From: Chelonoidis abingdonii
Taxonomy: Eukaryota; Chordata; Testudines; Testudinidae
Direction: 5' to 3'
Assembly: GCF_003597395.2 (NCBI RefSeq)
Contig: NC_133770.1
Span: 32,226,755-32,290,754 of the forward strand
DNA: 64,000 bases
Position numbers and translations under genes: made by a program. This document shows, one piece after another, positions 1 to 11,329 of the stretch. The notes beneath the pieces are model-generated. The model ran no database searches. It saw only the letters and a list, made by a program, of their open reading frames with translations, and was not told the DNA's origin. Each line of letters starts with the position of its first letter. Position 1 is the stretch's first letter.

Positions 1-113
1 TGGGTTAGGGGTTGTTATAAAAGTGGATGGGTAGGGTTCTGTGGCCTGCTTTGTGCAGGAGGTCAGACTAGATGATCATATTGGTCCCTTCGGACCTACG
101 AGTCTATGAGTCT
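1..113 (+). mobile_element. CR1 LINE 3' end fragment
   Basis: The sequence has the characteristic CR1 3' untranslated end (cagactagatgatcat, then a run about 'ggtccctt' and 'tctatgagtct'). The short direct repeat of 'gagtct' at the end is the usual CR1 tail. The element enters from the left edge, so only its 3' tip is visible. It lies in the flank upstream of ARHGAP12. Confidence 0.8.
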
Positions 114-487
114 AACTGGCAAGAATCTGTGACTGCAGCTTGTACACGGACACTTCCTGGAATGCCTCCTGGGCTTAAATAGGGTGCCTGGGCCAATTAG
201 GAGCAGATGTTTCTACCAAGCACTCTAGCTGTCTCAAGTAGATCCTGCTGGGCCTGCGCAAACTAAAAGGTACCTAGCACACATAAATGTAGTTCTATTT
301 GAAACTACATATTAGAGTTCGCTGCAGTTCACACCCCAGTAAACAAGACTGTGATGCTTCACCCAGAAATCTGCCACCCTAGATAGCTGCCTAGTTTGCC
401 TATAGGTAGAGTGGCCCCTGTTTCCATATACCTGCTTAAAAGTGGTTGTCCATCGTCTGTGGGGTCCCCGGCCCACCAACTCTGTAG

Positions 488-775
488 CCAATGAGAGGAC
501 TGACAGTATTGTGGCTGAGGCAGTGAGCTAGGACTTGGGTGCTCTGCCTGTTTTGGGCAAGTTACCTAATTTCTCTGTGCCTCAGTTTTCAGGCTCTGCT
601 CATCTCTATAGTTTGTAATTTCACATTTTGTTTGTCCTGTCTATTTAGAGTATAAGCTATTTGGGGCAAGGTCTGTCGCTTTCTATATGTCTATGTACAG
701 CACCCAGCAGGATGAGGCTTTAGTCTTAGTTGGGGCATCTAGGTGCTACTGTAAGACAAATAATGATAGGACAGG
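488..775 (+). repeat. MIR/CORE-SINE-like repeat with L2-type tail
   Basis: At 568-600 there is the CORE-SINE signature (gggcaagttacctaatttct, then 'ctctgtgcctcag'). From about 643 a tail follows that resembles LINE2/MIR 3' ends (taagctatttggggcaagg, 'cagcacccagca', 'taggtgctactgtaa', ending AT-rich). The 5' tRNA-like part is too worn to place. Similar tails occur at 5364, 21595, 36454 and, reversed, at 6410, 29600 and 60040. Confidence 0.55.
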
Positions 776-2856
776 GAAGAATTAGTGGAAGAAAAGCAAG
801 AAAGTGAAATGAACTCAAGTTGCTTCCTGGGCATTTTGTGCAGCTTTTTATGGTTTGTTCTTCTGATCAGAATACAGGTAATTCAAATTAACATGAAAGT
901 TACAATTATAAAACACCACATGCATAGTTCTATTTCTTTATGTGGCTGCCCCCAAACACATCCTCTAGTGTATCATATTAATATACTTTCATAATAACAA
1001 CACATTACTTTCACATAGCATTTTTTGTCCCAAATGGCTTTGCAGACTTGGGAAAATCAGGGCTTTGATTTGCACAGTGGCAGTAGAGTGGCATACCTGT
1101 TTAGGTGCTGGATCACTTCACCTATTGCTGAAATGCATTCATATTTGAGGTGTCCATGTGACAGCCATTCTGGAGTAGCAGAACTATGATACACAGCCAT
1201 TTATATGGTGGAGGACTATGTAATTTAACTCAATTTAACCAACTGAAATGACAGAGATAGGCAGAATATACAGTAAATACTGAATTGGAAATTGTGCTGA
1301 ACACTGAAGCTGATTCCAAAGTAGTATGGAACCTTTAGTGATTGCACATGGTCAGGACCTCAGATCTACATACCATCTTCTGGCACCTTCATCAGTACTG
1401 TGCACCTTAACACTATGCTGAGCCATTGATTCGACACTGATTTAGAGTGGGAAAATTGCTACAGTGGTATCTACTGAATCACTAACACCACATCCTGTAG
1501 CACACTGGGTTGGCCCTGGCAGTAAACAGACATAACAAATAATTTGGTTACTGTGCTTTCATGCATATGTCAGGCATATCGGTAGATAAATTGCAATGTA
1601 ATATATTAAAAATATCAGGGACTGTTGGCTGAATTGTTTTTTATATCAAAGTTGTGCAAAACAATAGAGAAAATTCTATTATCTAAAAGTATCAAACTGA
1701 ATTTTGTATCCCAATTTATACTACATCCATTTTCACATTTTAAACAATTAAAACGTAACCCAGAAAGACAAACCCACTTGCCTTTTGCACTATGGAGCAG
1801 AGTAAGGATGGGGATCCTTCCTTAAAAAATAACTGTCAAAGTGGGGATGGGTCGAAGATGAATTTATGCACTACATCCTCTTTTTAATCTTTATAATACA
1901 TAAAGAAGACCTGGAAGGGTTTCTTTAAAACAATTTGTTCTCCTTGTTTACAACACAAATTCTAGTCTTGTCTAGCCTTTTCCTGATGCTGTGAACAACT
2001 TGGACACTAGTAGACTTATGACAGTGGTGTCAGACTCATTCTGTGGAGAGAGTTAAATTCCATTTCAATAATAATGTTCCATGAGCACACGCTAACTTCA
2101 GCTCAGAGCTGAATTCTCACTAGTGCTACTGGGAGCTTTGTACAAAAATCAAGGCTAGAATACATAATAATTAAACTTTTGGTTATTAAAATTATTATTT
2201 GTCCTGTAAGTTTGTGTCACATTTGGCCTCAGTGGGAAATTTTCCCACTTCTGCGATCATTCTTATTTCTATGCTTTGTATCTTCCCCTCTTCCTGCTCG
2301 GTGAAGGTCTCTGTGTCTCTCCCTCTTCCCTGTCTGTATACATCGTCTCTGTTCTTCCCATTGCATTTCCTTCCTTTCAGCAATTCCTACTTCACACCCC
2401 CATGGATTTCATTCCTGCCTCCTTCCCTATTCCGTATGCTAAAGTGATCAGCAATGAAATAGTTAAAGCTGACATCTGAAATATCACCATTGCTCTTGAT
2501 TAGATTAATAGAGGGCAGACAGGTCACACCTCTCTACATCATTGTTTCAGAATGTTGCAAATTCACTCAGATATCACTGCATCTGTTACAGTCAGTTCAT
2601 GTTTTCAAGGTGATCTTTGCAACTCTGGGGGGCTAGATACTTAAAAGAGAGAGAGAGGGGGGCTTATGCAAAATCTGAATTTGTCACGCAGACCACCTAA
2701 ATGCATCCAGCTCCAAGTTGGATGTTTGACATCACTGGCTAATGTAATCAGAGACACTAAGCAAATGATTCCTGTCTAATTGAAATGGAAAATATGTTTT
2801 GGTCAGGCTGTTTAAAAACTTGGGTTTCTATTTAAACTCAAACATCTGAGAAATAC
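776..2856. other. Upstream flank without a recognised gene
   Basis: I see no exon, RNA gene or clear transposon here. It is AT-rich with short open frames only. Bases 2648-2660 hold a small AG microsatellite. In mammals the neighbour upstream of ARHGAP12 is KIF5B, but no KIF5B coding sequence is visible. Confidence 0.5.
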
Positions 2857-3054
2857 TTGAGCTGATATGTATCAGAGGGGTAGCTGTGTTAGTCTGGATC
2901 TGTAAAAGCAGCAAAGAGTCCTGTGGCACCTTATAGACTAACAGACGTATTGGAGCATGAGCTTTCATGGATGAATACCCACTTCGTTGGATGTATGCAC
3001 TGTCTGTTAGTCTATAAGGTGCCACAGGGCTCTTTGCCGCTTGAGCTGATATGT
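2857..3054 (-). mobile_element. Penelope-like element 3' end, snap-back hairpin copy with 14-bp TSD
   Basis: A 170-bp insertion (2871-3040) is flanked by the exact duplication ttgagctgatatgt (2857-2870 and 3041-3054). It starts with the PLE terminal sequence (atcagaggggtagctgtgtt). Bases 2911-2946 are repeated in inverted orientation at 3002-3037 with one mismatch, leaving a loop of about 55 bp. The loop holds a decayed relative of the hammerhead-like motif seen in other copies. The parent family is the one at 26613-28474. Confidence 0.75.
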
Positions 3055-3318
3055 CTTTGTTAATGATTTAACATCCTTTCTCTTCAATTAAGGGCTGAAA
3101 AAGCTCACAATCCACAAATGACATTTCCAAAGGGTTATTAAACAAAACCTGGGAAGACCAGAATTAATATTTCTGATATTCCCAAAGTAAAAAACAAGCA
3201 AAAATTAGCTCTTTAAAACAAAACAAAAGCTTGCAGCTGCCTTTTTATCACAGAAAAGCAAAAAACAACACAAATCCCATTTCCTTTGCAAGTCACCTTA
3301 AGGGCTATCTACACTGGC

Positions 3319-4302
3319 TACTCCTGGGAAAATCTGCATCACTGCACATGCACAGAATTCATGTCCCCCACAGATTTCTTTGCTTCCCCGCAGAAAAGTT
3401 ACTTCTGATGGGGAAGCAAAGGGAAGTCTCAAGAGCAGTCACGAACCCCTCCCCAGCAGCGCAGGCAGATTGGTTTGGGTACCTGGAATAGCCAGTAGAG
3501 ACGTAAATCACCTCCTGGGTGGGGTGAGGGGCTGGGTAGTCATGCGTGTGAAAGAGAAAGACATTCTGTCCCTCTTGCATGCCATTGTGGCACACTCAGC
3601 ATGGAGGGGCAGGGCTTTGGGGTTCTGAAGAGGTAGGCATGGGTCAGGCTCTATCTCCTCAGGCAGAGCAGAATGTAGCAGCCTGCCTGCTTAGTGAATT
3701 GTTCTCATTGTCTTTGTGAATCCCTCAGGAGTATAAAACAAGTGTAAAAGTGTTAAGGCTCCTTTACATTGCCAGTGTGGTGTAAAGGAGTCATATTGTA
3801 AATGACAGTATGGCTTATAAATGCTTATGATGCTTTAATTATTAGAACCGGTCTAAATTTTTGGATTGAAAATATTTCCTATGAAAATATGCTCCATGAA
3901 GTGTTTGCTACTGACCTTTCTGGAGATGGTCAATAGCCAATAAAATTGTGAGTTTGATTCCCCAGCCCTCAATTGCTCTTCAGTTGCCTATGATGTAACA
4001 TTGAACAAATGGCTGCATATATTTGTTGACTAATAACTAGAAAGGGTCAAACCTAGCTACATTACTATTAGACAAAGGAGGTTTGGGGATTTCTTCCAAT
4101 GCTCCCCACTGCCATTCTCCATCCATTGTATTGTAGTTTAAATAAATTACCAAAATAACTGAAACCAGTGTGATTATATTGTGTTATTTTCACAAATAAA
4201 ATATGCAGAACTTTGCAGAATTTTAAAATATTGTGTGCATAATTTTAAATTTTTTGGAGAGTAGAATTGTGAATTTTTTGGTGCAGAATTCCTCTAGGAG
4301 TA
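3319..4302. mobile_element. Non-autonomous DNA transposon, about 980 bp
   Basis: The left end (tactcctgggaaaatctgc) and the reverse complement of the right end (tactcctagaggaattctgc) match as imperfect terminal inverted repeats. A TA borders each end. No transposase is encoded. A short relative lies at 46416-46505. The superfamily is uncertain; the TA borders would fit Tc1/mariner-type insertion. Confidence 0.6.
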
Positions 4303-4479
4303 ATTGGCTGAACAATCAGATAAAAACCTGCTTAATCAGAATTTAAACTCTGGTCAAATATGGTTGTAACATAGTTTGGTTGGCCAGTATAGACATGATT
4401 GTACTAAGCTAGAACAGAGTTAAAAAATGATGATTTAGTCTAAGTCATGCTATCTAAACTAGAGCATTGTTTTAACACA

Positions 4480-4660
4480 TCTTTGGCCTCATGCACACTG
4501 CGGGTATGTCTACGCAGCAGGAGGGTGCTCCACATGCACTAGCTCTGTTCCAGCTAGCACAATAAGAAGAGCAGTGTGGCTGTGGTGACGCTGGCAGTAG
4601 TTTGGGCTAGCCACCCAAGTACAATCCTGCCTGACCCATGGGCATAGCTTGGAGGGGTCA
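4480..4660. repeat. Decayed MITE end
   Basis: The stretch 'gggtatgtctacgcagcag' resembles the 'ggtatggctacac' ends of the Harbinger-related MITEs elsewhere in the window. No matching right end could be fixed, so the boundaries are approximate. Confidence 0.35.
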
Positions 4661-5363
4661 GAAGGGATGTTGCTCACCCCTAAACTGCAAACCTCAGACA
4701 GGTGCAGAATTTGTCCCCCCACATATGGCCCCAGTAGCCTGACTGGAGCCCCCCTTCCCCCACCCGATATCTAAGTCAAACTATGCCTATGACCTGATCC
4801 ACCGGGTACGAGCTAGGTCAGGAATCCAGTTATGTTAGAATCCCATTTGTCTATAACTAAATTCAAATTGTGCTTAAGTAGGAGTTAAATTCAGTTGTTT
4901 AGCCAGTAAAGATAGGGTCTAGTTTCATTTGCTTTCGGAGCTGCAAAGTTTGGACAATGTAAGTGGCTATAATAGAGAACAAAGAGCCCAAAGAAAACTG
5001 TTCAGTAACACAAAGGATCAGACCAGTACACTTCAGTGAGGGCTTAAATTCCTAAAGGATAAAGAAGACTTTTATAAATGTATTTAGAAAGCTGAGCTAC
5101 ATTTACAAATATCAATTCTAGTATGGCAACTCCTATATCCAAAATTTACAAAAACACCATTCAAATCCCTCTTAAAAACTCACTATTGCTGCCTTGCGAG
5201 TGAGAAGTTAGAGGGGGGGAAATTAGCAATAAAAAGTAGAATAAAATAAATTTAAAATGAATCAAATCCTTTCTTTGCAGATCTGTGTTATTATTGCGAC
5301 CCCAGTCGTGCCTCTTCCATCCTCCCTTTATTAGACTTTTTACCCCCATCTGTTGCATCATTT

Positions 5364-5440
5364 TCTAATTTAGATTTCAAGCTCTTCACTGGCTTTTGTG
5401 AGACACCCAGCACATTTCTGGGTACTCAGAATAATAATAA
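5364..5440 (+). repeat. L2/MIR-like tail fragment
   Basis: It contains 'tttcaagctcttcactgg', 'cacccagcacatttctgg' and ends in an AATAATAAT tail. This is the same kind of tail as at 643-775. Confidence 0.4.
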
Positions 5441-6409
5441 TCTTATGTAAGTGGGTTAATTTAAAATTCCTTGACTTCTGTAGATTTTCATCAGTAATAA
5501 TGAGAATTTAACCTAGATGGTCATGTTTGTGAGTTCTGTAGCCCGTGGCAGTTTCCAATTAAAGTTAAAATTAGCAGTGAAACACAGAAAAATTCTAAAA
5601 TAAGATATTTAACAGTGCTAATCAGAACAAATAAGTGTTTAAGTTTAGATTTTCAAGGTTACCCAGGCTTGAGTGATTGAACTGACAATCAATTCTTAAA
5701 CCACATGGGGAGTGAAATGACTAAGGTTGCTATAGCCACATGACAATATGTATGGAAAAATATACCACCTCATGTCAAAAGCAGCATATGATGAGAGTAG
5801 CCCATGATATAAGAAGTGGACAAGGGGACTTGCAGTGAATTGGAGATTGATGAGGGTACAATTTTAGAAACGTTTGGTTGCTTAATAGGAACCCAGTGAA
5901 GTGACTGCAGGGAGAGATTTTCTGAAATCGTGTACACAATTACGTAGTGAAGGGTGCATTTCCAAAAATGGTGCAGATTTTCTTTACTCTTTATCAGGCT
6001 TTTTGAACACACATAGAGATCTCTATATTTTATACTACCATCTGTGTTAGTGAGTGATTTTATAGTGTTCATAGTGGTATCAGGATTACTTTGACAGATT
6101 ATAGGGATACTGCATGAAGAAGGGTGGCAGAATGAATGAAAGTGTGTATGTTTGCCAACTCCTGGCTAAAATTAGGACTTACATTAGCTAAAGATATCAG
6201 AAGCTTAATGGTGTGGGGTCAGCATTTACTTAGCCCCTACTGCTAGACGAGAATATCACTTTTTTTGAGTTTTGCTGATTGGGAAATGTGCATTATTTTG
6301 ACACAGCGAAGTTGGGATATGCTGTAGAACAAAGATCTCCTTGTTAAAAAGTGGATCAAGCAAAATGGGTAATAACCTGGGGAGGGAGCAGAATAGATTG
6401 AGGGCTATT
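5441..6409. other. No gene or repeat recognised
   Basis: AT-rich flank. The longest open frame, 100 codons on the minus strand (6072-5770), has no recognisable motif and ordinary non-coding composition. Confidence 0.4.
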
Positions 6410-6500
6410 ATTATTGATCAAGCACTTACAATGTACTTGTGCACTGTACAAGACACTGAGCAGTTAAGGCCAAACCCTCCCAGAAGATTTTACAATCGGA
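6410..6500 (-). repeat. L2/MIR-like tail, reversed
   Basis: Read on the minus strand it gives the familiar order: 'gattgtaaaatcttctggga', a 'gtgtcttgtacagtgcac' block, then an AT-rich AATAATAAT end. It is a worn fragment. Confidence 0.4.
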
Positions 6501-6909
6501 AGGACAAAAAAAACAAAATGGTTAGGGGAATGCAAACAATGGAATTAGCACAGATCATGTGTGTGATGTGTGAGTTATTCAGAGCTCACTCCTTCTCTGA
6601 TGGGATGTTGTGATGTAGAGGGCGTTTGCCTGAGCTCGGTGTGTGAGCCAGATGATGGGGGAACTTGAATGAGGAGATTGTGAGTTCCAGTGCACTGGAT
6701 TTTGGAGATCACAGAACACCTAAAGGTAGCAAGACAAAGGGTAAAACACATCCTGGATTTGTCCCAGCTGGATGTCTTGTGCTAAGAGAGTCATATCACA
6801 CCCGGACAATGCCCTAAACCTGCCCCCTCCTCCAATACAGACTAAGGCAGCAGTGGGCCAGAAGCAGCAAGACCTAAAGCTGGACACCTTGTCCTTTGAC
6901 CTCTCCATC

Positions 6910-7124
6910 CAGGGCCGGCTCCAGGCACCAGTTTATCAAGCAGGTGCTTGGGGTGGCCACTCCGGAGCAGGGCGGCACTTTCAGGTATACGGCGGCAATT
7001 CGGCGGAGAGTCCCTCACTCCCTCTCAGAATGAAGGACCTCCCGCTGAATTGCCGCAGATCACGATCACGGATTTTTTTTTTTTTTGGCTGCTTGGGGCG
7101 GCAAAACCCCTGGAGCTTGGCCTG
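6910..7124. mobile_element. MITE, about 215 bp, just upstream of the promoter
   Basis: Left end cagggccggctccaggc and right end ctggagcttggcctg form terminal inverted repeats. The interior is GC-rich ('ggcggcaattcggcgg') with a T-run at 7073-7086. It abuts the pyrimidine-rich minisatellite and the ARHGAP12 promoter. It encodes no protein, although a fortuitous open frame passes through it. Confidence 0.6.
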
Positions 7125-7440
7125 TCTCTATCCCAGTGGCTCCCCCCTTGCCAGCCGCCTCCCCTCCCTCCCATCTCCCTTCCCCTCACAGATCCCCACA
7201 ACCCCCATCTTCTCTCTCTTGCTCCAGATTCCCACAACCCCTGTCTCCCCACCCCCCCCAGCTCCTCACCCGCCCCCACAACCTCCATCTTCTTTCTCTT
7301 TTCCTCCAGGTTCCCACAACCTGTCCCCCCTAGCTCCTCTCTCACTCCCCCCACAACCCCCCCATCTTCTCTCTCTTTCTCCAGCTCCCCACGCCCCCAG
7401 CTGTCCCCGCCCTCAGCACCTTCCCTCTCCACTTCCCCCG
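7125..7440. repeat. Pyrimidine-rich dimeric minisatellite
   Basis: This is a strand-asymmetric C/T tract. The word 'cacaac' recurs at 7197, 7233, 7277, 7315 and 7352. Alternate copies are followed by 'cccccatcttctctctc'-type and by 'ccctgtctccccac'-type sequence. The structure is therefore an alternating A-B repeat with a period of about 75-80 bp, in roughly 2.5 copies. It ends where the CpG-rich promoter begins. Confidence 0.6.
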
Positions 7441-7830
7441 CCCCTCCCCTCCCCTCCCCCGGCACGTGACGCGGGAGCGCTGACGCCGCGCCGTGTCCTG
7501 GCGGAGCTGCCCTTGCGCGAGGAGGAGACAGCGGTGGCGGTGGCGGGAGCCGCTGCGCTGAGGCGGGAGCGGAGTCGACGCCCACCCGGGTAAGGTGGCT
7601 GCGAGCAGGGGGCTACGGCGAGGCGGGGCGGAGGGGGCTGGTGGGAGGCTGCTGCTCCCAGGGACGCCCCCTGGCTGGCTGCGGCGGGAGGGGGTCTCGG
7701 ACGGTGCCCCCAAGTCTGTTTCTGGGGGAGCCTGGGCTCCTGGTGCCCCCACCCTGCGGTGCCCGAGGGCGAGGGTCCTAGGGGTGCCATGCGGGGCGAG
7801 CCGGGCAGCCCTGGCCCGGCCCAGAGGGTG
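7440..7830 (+). promoter_or_regulatory. CpG-rich promoter of ARHGAP12
   Basis: CpG dinucleotides become dense here, in contrast to the CpG-poor surroundings. No TATA box is evident. A palindromic E-box CACGTG lies at 7463-7468 within 'ggcacgtgacgcgggagcgc', followed by 'tgacgccg'. The region spans the presumed first exon and its donor. Assignment as the ARHGAP12 promoter is inferred from position (8.4 kb upstream of the coding exon, same strand) and from the clean splice donor inside it. Confidence 0.65.
7470..7589 (+). other. ARHGAP12: ARHGAP12 non-coding exon 1 (5' end approximate)
   Basis: A strong splice donor (ccgg|gtaagg) starts at 7590 inside the CpG island. The sequence before it is GC-rich with no ATG that opens into a credible protein. 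It should join the acceptor before 16046, giving a 5' UTR-only first exon. The transcription start cannot be read from the sequence; 7470 is a guess placed just after the E-box. An open frame runs through the exon from 6772, but it begins upstream, crosses a MITE and low-complexity DNA, and is not credible. Confidence 0.55.
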
Positions 7831-7831
7831 A

Positions 7832-9764
7832 CTGGGAGCAGCCGGTTGGAGGATCCCGGTAGCGAGCAGCTATGGAATAACCTGCCCATAGGGGAAGTGG
7901 CTTCCTGGCCCTTGCCCGTGGCTGGCTTGTGCCCGGAAGCGTGAAGGCATCTGTCCCTCCTGCGCTGTCTTCCAGGGGCGGTTAGACCCCTGCGAGGCTG
8001 GCCTGCTGTGACTCACCGTAACTCCTGGGTTGGGTGGGGGCAAAGTAACACTAGCACTGTTATCCCCCGCCTTCCCTATACCGACAAGCTGGCAGCATAG
8101 CCCGGGTTGTGCAGTTGGCAGAGAGAGACTTTCTTGAGTTGAAAATGTGAAGTGATTTGTGTGTGTGTGATGGCACAGGCTGTGTTCAATACCATTTGGT
8201 ATATTTTTCGTAGACCTTTGGTTATTTAGATACTGCAGATATACGTGTTCACAAATTAGTCACTGGAGCTATGAATGTCATATGTAATTTTGTTTCACCT
8301 GTTAAAACGAATCCTAAGGCTCCGATCAAAACAACTTAAATGCTAATTGGGATGGTAGCCATTACTGTATTTTTCAGATGTCCATGTTGAATGGTGACTA
8401 ACACGCCCTAAAATAGTTTGAATGCTGCTTGTTTGTATGATTTAATCATAGTGTATAGACACAGATTTGCTCAGCTATTTATAGCTGGTCATTCTTGTCA
8501 ACAACATAACAAAAGTGCACAGTGAAAGGCAAGGAGCTGATGTTAGGCTGCATGCTCATTACTACGTACAGTTGGTGAAAAGTGGCCTTTAAAAGTGGCT
8601 TTGACAACAATTTAAAATATACCATGTACTCACAAGTCTGTAGGCTTAGTCAATAGACAGTTATCAGGAATTGGATGGTTACTTGTTATGCCTCTAATTT
8701 TTAAGGAAGTCTAAAATTTTTTTTGTAGGGGGGGGAAATTGCATTTGTCTACTAATACTAATGATGGTTTATGTCTGAGGAAGGGGATAGAGGATTAGAC
8801 CTGTTTTTTAAAGGGCCTGCAAGTCCCTACTGTCTGCATTAGCTGCTTGTGTTTTATATATATATATGCACCCTAGCTTGAAATGATTTTTGCCTAAAAT
8901 TCTGTACAAATACCTGATGCATGTTGACAAGCAAAACTGTTCTGATGAACTTCAGTATGTGAAATTCATTTCTGAAGGGGCAGATGTGAGGGGAAAATGG
9001 TCTTATAGAAAGCATGGACTTGAAATACTCTATGATGACATTAAAAAAATAAGTAGCTTTTTGGATATTATAGAAGATTTCTTCAAATTCTGCTCCTAAC
9101 ATGAACACTTATAAAATGCAGAATATATTGCTGATTTCCTTTGTTATTCCCCTCAGTCACTGAATATATTGAAAAGCTTTAAAGAGTGATCAGCTGATTT
9201 TTGTTTTTGATCATGAAAAATAAGAAATAGTGCCTCATTAGAGAAATTTGAATAAAAGACTAAATTCATCCCTGATATAACAAGAATTACACAAAGCGTT
9301 TAATTCTGTCCTTAAACTAAGTATATCTTGGGACCATATTCAAGAAATGCTGTTGCAGCAAATGTTTTTGTCGGTACTGAAAGGACAAACTCAAGGGGAA
9401 AAAAATCCACCCAATATAGAGATAATTGGGTGGATTTTATATTTCATCTGACCTTCAGTTGGTAACAATTTATGACAGATGTTCTCAAATATGGTTTCTG
9501 TGGCTGAGTTTCTTGTTTGTGCAGCAACATCATTGATGTATTCATCGCAGATGTAGGGAATAATGCTTGTCAATGAAATATCTATTGCAGAGGTGGTACA
9601 AGAAACAAGCCATTGTTTTTGTGTGGTTCACATAAACAGTGGCTACTGTTCGGGGTCATAACAGTAGCTCTTCAAAAATACTCCTAAAAATCTTAAGTAA
9701 TTGTAAAAACTTTTCTGATATTCCTCAAACAACTCTTGGGAAAGGAGTCAAGCTCGTAGAAGCT
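7832..9764. other. Intron 1, left part: no transposon recognised
   Basis: This is ordinary AT-rich intron. A TA microsatellite lies at about 8857-8869. A 69-codon frame at 8890-9099 is open on both strands but has no recognised motif. Confidence 0.5.
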
Positions 9765-10137
9765 TTAGGGCATGGCTACACTTCCAAATGTAGAGCACTT
9801 TGAGTTAAACCAGCCTTCGAAGAGTGCAGTAGGGAGAGTGCTGCAGTCTGTCCACACTGACAGCTGCAAGTGCATTGGCGTGTCCACATTTGCGGCACTT
9901 GCGGCGGCATTGGGAGCGGTACATTGTGGGCAGCCATCCCACAGAGCACCTCTTCCCATTCTGGTGCTGTGGCTTGTGGGAAGGGGATGGGAGGTGCGGG
10001 GCATTTGGTGTCCTGTCCCAAAGCCCCATGATGCATCTGTTCAAATCCCAACAATCCCTCTGCTTCCGTCCACAATTGGTGCCATCTTTCAACGTATTTT
10101 GTACTGTGCGCTCTGTCTTCGCTTTCAGTCTGTGAGA

Positions 10138-11082
10138 ATGAAGCCCGAACTGCTGAGGAATATGCTGATGAGCTATTGCAGTCTGGAAGCTGGCAATGCC
10201 AGACAGCTATTGATCGGTTGCTAACCAGTTTGGAGTGGGGAGTTTGCAGGGCCATTAACAGCATCCTGCTCAGAAGAACCATGACTCTGGGTAACGTGCA
10301 TGACACTGTGGCTGGCTTTGCACAAATGGGTTTCCCTAATTACGGAGGGGCGATAGATGGGATGCATGTTCCAATTCTGGCACCAACCCACCTAGCCTCC
10401 CAGTGCTTTAATCGGAAGGGCTATTTTTCTGTGGTTCTCCAGGCGCTTTTGGATCACCATGGGCATTTCATTGACATTGACGCGGGCTGGCCCGAAAAGG
10501 TGCATGAAGCACGCATCTTTCGGAACTCTGGCCTGTTCAGGAAGCTGCAAGCCAGGACTTTTTTCAAAGACCAGAAGATCCGCGTGCTGTACCCTCCAAT
10601 ACATTTGTGAAGAGAAGGGTGAAAGCGTAAGTCCAGACTACCTGCCGTATCGGCGGGTAGCGATGGATTTATCAGGGATCGATATATCATGTCTCATCTA
10701 GATGCGATATATCAATCCCTGAACGTGCTCCCCATTGACTCCGGAACTCCACTGGAGCGAGCGGCGGTAGTGGAGTTGACGGGGGAGCCGAAGACATCGA
10801 TCCTGTGCCTTGAGGACGGGAGGTAAGTCGGAATAAGATACGTCGACTTCAGCTACGGTATTCCTGTAGCTGAAGTTCCGTATCTTACATCGAAACCCCC
10901 ACCCCCACACCTCCAGTGTAGACCAGGCTAAAAATTCACTCAACACCTGGAGACTGAATTTGAACAACCAGAGAGCAGGGCTATTAGAGGGGCCCAGCGT
11001 GAGGCTGCAAGGATTAGTGATGGCTTGAGGGAGAATTTGAGACTGAAAGCCACCAGTAATGTCTGGTGTCCTGCACAGGAGT
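10138..11082 (+). pseudogene. Harbinger transposase (HARBI1-like), broken
   Basis: In one frame at 10176-10610 the DDE_Tnp_4/HARBI1-type core is clear: 'MGFPNYGGAIDGMHVPI' with the first catalytic Asp, then 'FSVVLQALLDHHGHFIDID' and 'KVHEARIFRNSGLFRKLQ'. Compared with copy 2 at 53090-54330, about 250 bp are missing right after 'FFKDQKI'. That removes the region of the second catalytic Asp and the Glu. A MITE is inserted at about 10633-10930. The C-terminal part resumes at about 10931-11082 ('EFEQPESRAIRGAQ' in translation). Family function: cut-and-paste transposition in the nucleus together with the Myb-like partner. This copy cannot be active. Confidence 0.8.
10633..10930. mobile_element. 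MITE nested in Harbinger copy 1
   Basis: This GC-rich block interrupts the sequence homologous to the transposase 3' part of copy 2. It contains an internal dyad ('gatatatcatgtctcat' / 'atgcgatatatcaatccc') and a second one ('cttcagctacggtattcctg' / 'tagctgaag'). It ends in 'cagtgtagaccaggct', a typical DNA-transposon terminus. The left boundary is approximate. Confidence 0.55.
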
Positions 11083-11329
11083 GAAGTGCAATGATTCCAA
11101 TGTGAGTAGTAATCTGTTTTTGCTATGTATGATATTTGGACTTGCAGTGCCTGTTGCTTTCCTGGGCTAAGGTATCTTTTACTTTATGCAAAGATAAAGA
11201 ATGTTTTCAAAGCAAGAAAATGCATTTATTGAAAAGAAACACAACTGCTTGGGAAACAGAAAGGACAAAGGGGTGGGGAACGGTACAATCACAGCTTTGC
11301 GTATGTCCTATTGTTCTACTCAGCCTTCC

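Noticed and set aside
1..7400. Upstream neighbour gene such as KIF5B
   Set aside because: No coding similarity to a kinesin or any other exon was visible in the upstream flank.
6772..7593. 273-codon open frame on + running into exon 1
   Set aside because: It crosses a MITE, a T-run and a pyrimidine minisatellite; the Pro/Ser-rich product is a composition effect, and the frame continues across the exon 1 donor.
7025..7889. Long minus-strand frames over the CpG island
   Set aside because: GC-rich DNA lacks stops on both strands. There is no domain and the Gly/Arg/Pro-rich product looks random.
9772..10224. 150-codon frame at the left end of Harbinger copy 1 as a gene
   Set aside because: It starts inside the terminal inverted repeat and a matching 'protein' arises from the same end of copy 2, so it reflects repeat-end DNA, not a conserved protein.
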